From an uncultured Bacteroidales bacterium (GTDB taxonomy: Bacteria > Bacteroidota > Bacteroidia > Bacteroidales > P3), in contig CAMNIH010000105.1 of the NCBI GenBank assembly GCA_946540365.1, positions 1 through 6,000 on the forward strand: DNA of 6,000 nt, read 5' to 3'. Below the pieces are notes generated by a model that saw only the letters and a list, made by a program, of their open reading frames with translations, was not told where the DNA came from and ran no database searches. Below are positions 1 through 6,000 of this stretch, in pieces (the first letter of the stretch is position 1; each line of letters opens with the position of its first letter). A program made the translations under genes and the position numbers.

Positions 1-752
<752 letters not shown>

Positions 753-760
753 GTTAGCGG

Positions 761-1471
761 TTACGCCATATTGTGGAAGACGTTGACCACGTCGTCGTCG
801 GCCTCGAGCCGTTCGATCAGACCGTTGACGTCCTCCTGCTCCTCGGGGCTGAGTTCGCGCATGGTGAGCGGGATGCGTTCGAACTTGAAACTCTTGATCT
901 CAAGGCCCTTGTCCTCGAGGAATTTCGAGATGGGGCCATAGTTCTTGAAGTCGGCATAGATCAGGATTTCATCCTCGTCGCGGAACACCTCGTCGATGTC
1001 GCAGTCGATCAGCTCAAGCTCCAGCTCGTCCATGTCGATGTCGTCGCGCCAGGCGACGACGAAAGAGCACTTGCGCTCGAAAAGGAAGTCGTTCATGCCC
1101 ATGGTGCCCAGTTCGCCCTTGCCGCGCACGAAGGCGGCGCGGATGTTGGCCACGGTGCGCGTGGGGTTGTCGGTGGCTGTCTCGACAACGAAGGCGGTGC
1201 CGTGAGGCCCCTTGCCGTCATAGACAACCTCTTTGTAGGCCGACTTGTCCTTCTCGGTGGCACGCTTGATGGCGCGTTCCACATTCTCCTTGGGCATCGA
1301 CTCGCTCTTGGCGGTCTGCATCAGCAGGCGCAGACGCAGGTTGCTCGACGGGTCGGGTCCGCCGGCGATGACGGCCAGTTCGATCTCCTTTCCGATCTTG
1401 GTAAAGGTGCGGGCCATGTGGCCCCAACGTTTCAGCTTGCGGGCTTTACGGTATTCAAATGCTCTTCCCAT
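761..1471 (-). CDS. yebC: YebC/PmpR/TACO1-family translation factor or transcriptional regulator
   Basis: This 236-residue protein is full length for the YebC family (about 235-250). The family is cytoplasmic; members have been described as DNA-binding regulators (PmpR) and as ribosome-associated translation factors (mitochondrial TACO1; bacterial homologues linked to proline-rich stretches). Which role applies here cannot be read from sequence. Family landmarks: basic N terminus MGRAFEYRKARK (1-12), FTKIGKEI (23-30), GGPDP (37-41), MPKENVERAI (59-68), YDGKGPHGTAF (84-94), NPTRTVANIR (102-111), LGTMG (121-125) and a final DDVVNVFHN (226-234). The ATG at 1469-1471 is chosen because it gives the usual Bacteroidota N terminus. 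It begins 4 bases after the sulP stop, behind an A-rich stretch instead of a clear Shine-Dalgarno, and is the last gene of the minus-strand unit. Its stop (761-763) faces the tgt stop. Confidence 0.95.
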   Translation of the reverse strand: MGRAFEYRKARKLKRWGHMARTFTKIGKEIELAVIAGGPDPSSNLRLRLLMQTAKSESMPKENVERAIKRATEKDKSAYKEVVYDGKGPHGTAFVVETATDNPTRTVANIRAAFVRGKGELGTMGMNDFLFERKCSFVVAWRDDIDMDELELELIDCDIDEVFRDEDEILIYADFKNYGPISKFLEDKGLEIKSFKFERIPLTMRELSPEEQEDVNGLIERLEADDDVVNVFHNMA

Positions 1472-1490
1472 GATATTATTTTTTTTCTAA
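1472..1490 (-). promoter_or_regulatory. A-rich leader in front of yebC
   Basis: Reading on the minus strand, the last sulP codons and the 4-bp gap form TTAGAAAAAAAATAATATC directly before the yebC ATG. No Shine-Dalgarno is present. A-rich sequence just upstream of the start is typical of translation initiation in Bacteroidota, so this probably serves as the yebC initiation region while also encoding the sulP C terminus. Confidence 0.45.
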
Positions 1491-3215
1491 TTGTTTCTGT
1501 AAGTATTCAGTACATGCTTCGAAGGTGGGGAATGTGTGCTCCTCGGGAACCACTTCGGGAATGACCTTCATCTTGGTGAGCATGTACATGGGCTGCGGCT
1601 GGATGATGGTCATCAGCACCTCGATGCCGCGGGCCTGCAGATCCTTGATGGCTTCCTCCATGGCGTAGAGGCCGCTCTGATCCATGAAGGAGACGAGGCG
1701 CATGCGGATGATGACGATCTTGACATCGTCCGGCACGTCGGACATCACCTCCTTGAACTTGGTAATGGAGCCGAAGAAGATGGGGCCGTTCAGACGCTGG
1801 ATGTAGATATGCTGGCGCATCTCGTCGGTGATGCCGCCCTCGTCGTTCCAAGGGAGGCTCTTGTCGAAGTTGGGCTGCGGCGGCGCCGGCAGGCCACGGT
1901 GCAGGTCGCTGTCGGTCATGACCGACGAGCTGTAGCCACCCTCGACGAGGTCGGAGGCGCGTTTCATGAAGAGCACGCAGGCAATGACCATGCCGATACC
2001 CACGGCCGTCAGCAGGTCGACAAAGACGGTGACGAGGAAGACCACGACGAGCACCACGGCGTCGGCACGCGGGATGTTGAGAAGATCCTTGAAGCCCTTG
2101 AAGTCGATGATGCCCCAACCGACGGTGATCAGGATACCCGCCAGCACCGACAGCGGCACGTATTGCACCAGCGAGCCGAGACCGAGCAGAACGGCCAGCA
2201 GCAGCAGGGCATGCACCATGCCGGAGAGCTGGGTGCGGCCACCGCTCTTGACGTTGACCACCGTGCGCATGGTGGCGCCGGCACCGGGCAGACCGCAGAA
2301 GAGACCTGCGATGGCATTGCCTATGCCCTGCCCTATCAACTCGCGGTTGGAATTGTGTTTGGTCTTGGTGATATTGTCGGCCACCACCGAGGTGAGCAGC
2401 GTGTCGATGCTGCCTAAGCCGGCAAGGGTGAGGCCAGGGATGATGGATGCCTTCAGGATGGTCATCCAATCGAGGCCGGCAAGCGACACCTTGCTGTTGG
2501 CGAAGAAGGGCACCGGCAGACCCGAGGGGATCTTGCCGATGGTGGAGCCTTCGGGCATGTCGAGGAAGAGCGACACCACGGTCATCACGATCAGGGCCAC
2601 CAGGGTGGAGGGCACCTTCTTGGTGACGAGCGGGAAAAGGTAGATGATGGCCACAGTGCCGAGGCCCAGCAGGAGGGCCGTCAGCGAGAGGTGCCCGACG
2701 GCGGCGGGGAGCCCGGTCAGCAAGTCAACCATCGAGCCGCTGCCGCTCTGTCCGACCAACGGATAGAGCTGCTGCAGGATGATGATGACACCGATACCGC
2801 TCATGAAACCGCTCAGCACAGGGTAAGGGATGTAGCGCACATATTTGCCCAGCTTGATGAGTCCGAAGAGTATCTGGAACAGGCCGCAGAAGAGTGCCGC
2901 CAGGGCCATGCTGACCAGCACCGACGAGATGCTGCCGGAACTGGAGGCGAAGGCACCGCTGACAAGGGTGGCGGTGATGACCGTCATGGGACCTGTGGGG
3001 CCGCTGATCTGGCTGTGCGTGCCGCCGAAGAGGGCGGCGAAGAAACCGAGCAGGGTGGCACCCACCAGTCCGGCGTAGGCGCCCATCGAAGCCGCCTCAG
3101 GGTTATCGATACCACTGAAGGCCTGTATGCCGAAAGCCAGAGCCAGCGGCAGGGCGACGATACCGGCGGTCACACCGCCGAAGATGTCGCCTTTAATGTT
3201 GTTTGTCTTTATCAT
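1476..3215 (-). CDS. SulP-family (SLC26-like) inorganic anion permease with C-terminal STAS domain
   Basis: An inner-membrane anion transporter of 579 residues. SulP members carry sulfate, bicarbonate or C4-dicarboxylates, often coupled to Na+ or H+; the substrate cannot be assigned here. The N terminus GDIFGGVTAGIVALPLALAFG (9-29) is the typical first transmembrane region, followed by QISGPTGPM (69-77), many hydrophobic helices to about residue 417, and the conserved NRELIGQGIGN (290-300) with GLPGAGATMRT (308-318). A linker (about 420-465) leads to a STAS domain (about 466-575) whose core RMRLVSFMDQSG (504-515) matches the D-x-[ST]-G loop. ATG 3213-3215 is chosen because the protein then begins just before the first conserved helix; the frame stays open upstream to 3503, but that part is a frame shadow of the PAP2 gene. 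The start overlaps the end of PAP2 by 23 bp. The 3' end carries an A8 run just before the stop. No carbonic anhydrase or sulfate-assimilation gene is nearby. Confidence 0.93.
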   Translation of the reverse strand: MIKTNNIKGDIFGGVTAGIVALPLALAFGIQAFSGIDNPEAASMGAYAGLVGATLLGFFAALFGGTHSQISGPTGPMTVITATLVSGAFASSSGSISSVLVSMALAALFCGLFQILFGLIKLGKYVRYIPYPVLSGFMSGIGVIIILQQLYPLVGQSGSGSMVDLLTGLPAAVGHLSLTALLLGLGTVAIIYLFPLVTKKVPSTLVALIVMTVVSLFLDMPEGSTIGKIPSGLPVPFFANSKVSLAGLDWMTILKASIIPGLTLAGLGSIDTLLTSVVADNITKTKHNSNRELIGQGIGNAIAGLFCGLPGAGATMRTVVNVKSGGRTQLSGMVHALLLLAVLLGLGSLVQYVPLSVLAGILITVGWGIIDFKGFKDLLNIPRADAVVLVVVFLVTVFVDLLTAVGIGMVIACVLFMKRASDLVEGGYSSSVMTDSDLHRGLPAPPQPNFDKSLPWNDEGGITDEMRQHIYIQRLNGPIFFGSITKFKEVMSDVPDDVKIVIIRMRLVSFMDQSGLYAMEEAIKDLQARGIEVLMTIIQPQPMYMLTKMKVIPEVVPEEHTFPTFEACTEYLQKQLEKK

Positions 3216-3846
3216 AGTTTGATGGAATATTTTTATTGTACAACCAATAAGTGAAACTGACCGAGAGCAGCGCCACACCGGCACCGGCCAACACGTCGCT
3301 CGGCCAATGGCGGCTGTTGTAGACCCGCATGGCGCCCACCACAGCGGCGACGCCGTAGCCGACGTATGGCAGCCACGGATAGCGCCGCCCGTACTCACGC
3401 CGCAGGATGTCGGCGCCGGTGAAGGCCATGAAGGTATGGCCGCTGGGGAAGCTGTTGCATGCCGATCCGTCGGGGCGTTCGACATGGTATAAGTATTTGA
3501 CACTCTCCACAGCTGCCATGCCGATGAAAGTGGCCGTGGCGGACAGCAGCGCTATCTGGCCGAAGTTATGCTCACTCTCCAGCCCCGCCAGGTTCAACAC
3601 CAACGGTGCGGCGATCGGCATAAACTGCAAGACATCATCGAAGGGTTGCCTTGGCACCTGCGCCAACCCGAGGTCGTTGTGGAGCGAGACCTCGTATCGA
3701 TGCAGCTCGGGACGCAGCGACACCAGCGCCCCGCCCGAAAAGAGGGCGGCGCCCAGTAGCGGCTCCACCCGTGGGCGGAGCGTGTCGCGCTGGGCATGCA
3801 GCGTCAACGGAAGCAAGAGCATCATTATGGCCAGGAGATGCTTCAT
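3193..3846 (-). CDS. PAP2-superfamily membrane-associated phosphatase with signal peptide
   Basis: A 217-residue type 2 phosphatidic acid phosphatase-like protein. The family removes phosphate from lipid phosphates such as phosphatidate, undecaprenyl pyrophosphate or lipid A, usually on the periplasmic face. All three catalytic motifs are present: K117-x6-R124-P125 (KYLYHVERP), P134-S-G-H137 and R174-x5-H180-x3-D184 (RVYNSRHWPSD). The usual Ser at the head of the third motif is Met173. H137 and H180 are the expected general acid/base and nucleophile. Residues 1-18 (MKHLLAIMMLLLPLTLHA, then Q) look like a type I signal peptide; further hydrophobic segments lie near 32-44, 76-88, 97-113, 160-172 and 186-202. 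The ATG overlaps the comB stop as ATGA (3843-3846), and the 3' end overlaps sulP, so translation is probably coupled on both sides. The substrate is unknown. Confidence 0.92.
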   Translation of the reverse strand: MKHLLAIMMLLLPLTLHAQRDTLRPRVEPLLGAALFSGGALVSLRPELHRYEVSLHNDLGLAQVPRQPFDDVLQFMPIAAPLVLNLAGLESEHNFGQIALLSATATFIGMAAVESVKYLYHVERPDGSACNSFPSGHTFMAFTGADILRREYGRRYPWLPYVGYGVAAVVGAMRVYNSRHWPSDVLAGAGVALLSVSFTYWLYNKNIPSNYDKDKQH

Positions 3847-4553
3847 AGGGTCAGCAGTCCGTCTTTAAGGGTGGGTACCACGGGGCATGTGTCCTGGCGG
3901 AACGCGAACTCCACGTCGGCCGATGCGCCCAGGCCCTGCAGGCGATGCACATGGCTGGCCCGCCGACAGTATGCGGCCACATCATCCTTGGCCATCTGCC
4001 ACATCGACAACGCCATGCAGGCCGCATCGCCATAGGCTTCGGCCACGTCGGACAGGCGTTCGATAACGGCACCGGCCACGAGGGTGTCCTCGATGCAAAA
4101 ATCATTCTTCCAACCCGAGCAGAGCAGCACCGTGTCCATGCGCATGCTGCGCAGCCGCTCGGTCAGAGCCGTGAGGTTGGCAAAACTGCCTACCAGCGAC
4201 ACGTCGGCGTCCGACGAACGCAGGATGCTCACCGTGCCGTTGGTGGTGCTGTAGGCCAGTCGGACGCCGCGCATGTCATGCCGCAGGTACTCGGTCGGCG
4301 AGTTGCCGTACTCGGCATCCCCCACCTTGGAGCCGTTGCGTTCGGCGGCGATGGCACAGCCCGTCTCGCGGTAGCGGTCGATCCCCTCCAAGGTGTCGAG
4401 CGGCACGATGGAACGGCAGCCGGCCTGGAAAGCGGCACAGACGGCCGTGGTGGCCCTCAGCACATCGATGGCCACCGTGGCATGGTGGCTCTTGATGGTA
4501 CGGAAGGCGTACAGCGCAGGCGTAAGCGACACTTCAATCTTCATCGTCATCAT
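3843..4553 (-). CDS. comB: ComB-like 2-phosphosulfolactate phosphatase
   Basis: In methanogens ComB is the Mg2+-dependent phosphatase that converts (2R)-phosphosulfolactate to sulfolactate in coenzyme M synthesis; the family is also widespread in bacteria that make no coenzyme M, where its true substrate is mostly untested. This 236-residue protein is normal in length and carries the family landmarks AIDVLRATTAV (28-38), GDAEYGNSP (78-86), YSTTNGT (101-107), LLCSG (143-147) and EDTLVAGA (155-162). No signal peptide is seen, so it is cytoplasmic. The start at 4551-4553 forms an ATGA overlap with the upstream lipoprotein stop; ATG at 4542-4544 (MKIEVSLTP) is an equally plausible start and would give 233 residues. 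Its own stop overlaps the PAP2 start, again as ATGA. No comA or comC homologue lies in the window. Family assignment is strong; the reaction in this organism is inferred. Confidence 0.9.
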   Translation of the reverse strand: MMTMKIEVSLTPALYAFRTIKSHHATVAIDVLRATTAVCAAFQAGCRSIVPLDTLEGIDRYRETGCAIAAERNGSKVGDAEYGNSPTEYLRHDMRGVRLAYSTTNGTVSILRSSDADVSLVGSFANLTALTERLRSMRMDTVLLCSGWKNDFCIEDTLVAGAVIERLSDVAEAYGDAACMALSMWQMAKDDVAAYCRRASHVHRLQGLGASADVEFAFRQDTCPVVPTLKDGLLTL

Positions 4554-5311
4554 TCCACGTCATCGCTTGGCACAATCATCACACTGCCGTCGGGGTTAAT
4601 ATTCAAGTTGTAATACTCGGCATGCGAGGGTATGAAGCGCTCCAGACTGTACTCGCGCACACGGCTGCCCGTCGGAAGGTCGGACAGGACAAACTGGTTC
4701 AGCACCTCCACCAGGCGGCAACGCTGGGCGGTCTCAAGGTCGCAGCCATAGCGCTTGGCAAACTCCTCGTCCTCACGCAGGGGAATGGGATTGCCCTTGA
4801 AATCGGTGCGCAACATCTTGGTGGCACACACCACCGTGTGCAGCACCTCGCTGCCGGTGCGGGTGGAACGCATGGTGTACTCCACCTCGACAGTCCAGGT
4901 GTTGAAGGTCGAGCTCCAGCGGGTGACCGTCATCATCAGGATGGCGTCGATGCCGAGGTCGGTATAGTAGTCGTTGATATTCTCGTTGCGCAACTGCTTG
5001 AAGGTGCGGCTGTCGCTGGCAGCCAGCTGAGCCGACGCCATCGGCCCCAACACATAGTAGCCGTTGTACACCAGCGGATCCGACGCCGTCAGATAGAGCT
5101 GCTTGGTGGCGGTATTCACCGCCGCGTTGTAGACAGAGTCCTCGATGGCACGCACCGCACGGCGCTCCGACCGGTCGTTGATCGGGGCGACATACACCGT
5201 GGCAGGACGCTCCTGGTACAGCTCGCTGTACTGCACCATCTTCTTCTCGCCCTTGCAGCCGGCCAGGGCGAACACGGCGAGCATCAGCAGGGGGGTGATC
5301 TTTGTTCTCAT
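4550..5311 (-). CDS. GNA1162-family (DUF799) lipoprotein
   Basis: A 253-residue predicted lipoprotein. The signal peptide ends in a lipobox L16-A-G-C19, with a Lys-rich start to the mature protein (CKGEKK). The body resembles the GNA1162 family, named after a meningococcal surface lipoprotein: TVYVAPINDRS (38-48, the usual opening beta strand and P-x-N motif), NGYYVLGP (83-90), a D-L-G-I-D-A segment (118-123) and WTVEVEYTMRST (139-150), followed by VLNQFVLSDLPTG (203-215). Members commonly sit beside a DUF4810 lipoprotein and a CsgG-like protein and are thought to belong to an outer-membrane-associated assembly; the biochemical role is unknown. The upstream DUF4810 stop overlaps this ATG as ATGA (5308-5311), and the gene's own stop overlaps comB the same way. 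The family call is from motif memory; a profile search would settle it. Confidence 0.85.
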   Translation of the reverse strand: MRTKITPLLMLAVFALAGCKGEKKMVQYSELYQERPATVYVAPINDRSERRAVRAIEDSVYNAAVNTATKQLYLTASDPLVYNGYYVLGPMASAQLAASDSRTFKQLRNENINDYYTDLGIDAILMMTVTRWSSTFNTWTVEVEYTMRSTRTGSEVLHTVVCATKMLRTDFKGNPIPLREDEEFAKRYGCDLETAQRCRLVEVLNQFVLSDLPTGSRVREYSLERFIPSHAEYYNLNINPDGSVMIVPSDDVE

Positions 5312-6000
5312 GCGTTGCCTCCTTTGTCTTGCTTGCTCTTCTGTTTCTGCTTCTTGGCCTCAGCCTGCTGGTGTTTTCTCTCCTCGGCGGCTTTCGCACG
5401 CTCCTTCTGCTTCTGTTTGGCCAGTTTCTTCTTCTCCTTCACGGCCTTCTTGCGGTCCTTCTCCTTCTGTTTCTTGGCCTTTTCTTTCTCGACCTTGGCC
5501 TGCTTGCGGGCGTCTATCTTGGCCTGCTTGGCGGCGGCGATCGAGTCGGCATGGGCTTGGCGGGCGAGGGCGGCCTCCATCTGCTGCTGGGCCAGCAGCT
5601 CGCGCTTCTGATTCGCCGTCAGGCGGATGTCGCGTTGCACGGAATCCACCGGCGTCTGTCGCTGCAGCCAGGCGGTGTCCGAGCTGTCGACGATGGCGGC
5701 GACGTGCGTCAGGGGCCGCAGGGCGGCGACGGAGTCGTAGCCCCAACTCATCAGTTGGTTGATGTCGACCCGCTCGCGCAGCGGCGCCAGCGTGTCGCCC
5801 ATCAGCTCGGGGATCATCCTCTGTTTCAGCCGCGTCACCAGGCCACGGCTCTCGGGGAAGGCACGCATCTCGGCGTTGAACATGCGACAGGCCATCCCGT
5901 CGCGCCCCATGAGGGCCAGCGCCACGCCATAGTCGGCATACATGCCCGGATGGAGAGTGTCTTCGTCGACGGCAGCGTTAATCGCCTCGGCAAAGGCCAC
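5308..6000 (-). CDS. DUF4810-type protein with a long Lys-rich C-terminal helix, 5'-truncated by the window edge
   Basis: The frame is open to the right edge (the last codon is GTG, Val, probably internal), so the N terminus, likely with a lipoprotein signal, is missing; 230 residues are visible. Visible residues 15-55 (TLHPGMYADYGVALALMGR... then AEMRAFPESRGLV) match the TPR-like helical pattern of DUF4810, in which a chain of L-G-x(n)-A-x-E-x-x-x-F-P-E-S is characteristic. A middle segment (56-130) has no motif I recognise. Residues about 131-227 form a very hydrophilic tail rich in Lys, Ala, Glu and Gln, expected to be one long helix or coiled coil like the TolA stalk. The pairing with a GNA1162 lipoprotein immediately downstream supports the family call, and the cassette's third member, a CsgG-like lipoprotein, is predicted just upstream outside the window. 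Function unknown; probably periplasmic or outer-membrane bound. Confidence 0.78.
   Translation of the reverse strand: MAFAEAINAAVDEDTLHPGMYADYGVALALMGRDGMACRMFNAEMRAFPESRGLVTRLKQRMIPELMGDTLAPLRERVDINQLMSWGYDSVAALRPLTHVAAIVDSSDTAWLQRQTPVDSVQRDIRLTANQKRELLAQQQMEAALARQAHADSIAAAKQAKIDARKQAKVEKEKAKKQKEKDRKKAVKEKKKLAKQKQKERAKAAEERKHQQAEAKKQKQKSKQDKGGNA
5320..5610 (-). repeat. Low-complexity Lys/Ala/Glu/Gln-coding tract inside the DUF4810 gene
   Basis: On the plus strand this stretch is pyrimidine-biased and full of near-repeats such as TTCTGTTTCTGCTTCTTGG and TTCTTCTTCTCC. On the coding strand these are runs of AAG, AAA, CAG, GAG and GCC codons. The repeats are imperfect and without a fixed period, so they reflect amino-acid bias rather than a true tandem array. 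Similar tracts are prone to length change by slippage, and tail length may therefore vary between strains. Confidence 0.75.

Larger units (their letters stand above)
761..6000 (-). other. Inferred six-gene transcription unit (DUF4810, GNA1162, comB, PAP2, sulP, yebC)
   Basis: All six minus-strand genes abut or overlap. The junctions are ATGA 4-bp overlaps at 5308-5311, 4550-4553 and 3843-3846, a 23-bp overlap at 3193-3215, and a 4-bp gap at 1472-1475. There is no room for an intergenic promoter or terminator, which argues for one polycistronic message entering from beyond the right edge, with translational coupling. An internal promoter hidden inside coding sequence cannot be excluded; the AT-rich patch around 3195-3245 is the likeliest place, but I see no clear Bacteroidota -33/-7 (TTTG / TAnnTTTG) pair there on the minus strand. 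Confidence 0.75.

Noticed and set aside
779..793. Inverted repeat GACGT-tgacc-ACGTC near the tgt/yebC junction as a possible terminator.
   Set aside because: It is a 5-bp stem inside the yebC coding region, with no T-run following in either direction.
773..2417. Long plus-strand open frames opposite yebC and sulP (773-1564 and 1536-2417).
   Set aside because: They are complements of well-supported genes in GC-rich codon usage, rich in His/Asp/Gly/Val with no recognisable domain, and they run across gene ends.
2691..3254. A plus-strand open frame of 187 codons opposite the 5' half of sulP.
   Set aside because: Its composition (Gln, Glu, Gly, His, Arg) is the mirror of membrane-helix codons; no domain or start signal supports it.
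3216..3503. A longer sulP start, adding 96 residues upstream of 3215.
   Set aside because: The extension is Ala/Pro/Ser/Thr-rich shadow sequence inside the PAP2 gene, in another frame; the SulP family begins just before GDIFGGVTAG, which fits ATG 3213-3215.
4622..5611. A 329-codon open frame on the plus strand, with a Cys/Phe/Leu/Ser-rich end that could look like a membrane protein.
   Set aside because: It lies antisense to GNA1162 and the DUF4810 tail; the Cys/Phe-rich part is just the complement of Lys/Glu/Gln codons, and it crosses a clear gene junction.

Overview
The window reads as chromosomal DNA from a GC-rich member of the Bacteroidota, probably Bacteroidales. The tRNA-guanine transglycosylase, the YebC start (MGRAFEYRKARK...), and the DUF4810/GNA1162 lipoprotein pair all look like that phylum, and no gene start has an obvious Shine-Dalgarno sequence. 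Genus cannot be fixed from the sequence. Coding density is close to 100 percent, and no RNA gene, insertion sequence, CRISPR array or mobile-element boundary is visible.

Layout: the left edge (1-752, plus strand) is the 3' two thirds of tgt, the queuosine tRNA-modification enzyme. Eight bases after its stop codon it meets, tail to tail, a minus-strand block filling the rest of the window (761-6000). In transcription order (right to left) this block holds: a DUF4810-type protein with a long Lys-rich tail (cut by the right edge), a GNA1162-family (DUF799) lipoprotein, a ComB-like 2-phosphosulfolactate phosphatase, a signal-peptide-bearing PAP2 phosphatase, a SulP-family anion permease with a STAS domain, and the translation/regulatory factor YebC. 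The first three junctions are 4-bp ATGA overlaps, the fourth is a 23-bp overlap and the fifth a 4-bp gap, so all six are probably one translationally coupled transcription unit whose promoter lies beyond the right edge.

Functionally, DUF4810 and GNA1162 are two members of an envelope cassette usually completed by a CsgG-like outer-membrane lipoprotein, which I predict just outside the right edge. ComB, PAP2 and SulP follow: two phosphatases and an anion carrier whose shared purpose is not known; a link to organosulfonate or phosphate-ester metabolism is only a hypothesis. The most noteworthy sequence-level points are the apparent loss of all four zinc ligands in Tgt, the TolA-like Lys-rich tail on the DUF4810 protein, and the comB-PAP2-sulP arrangement. 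No clearly undescribed system was found; this is mostly ordinary core and envelope gene content in an unusual combination.
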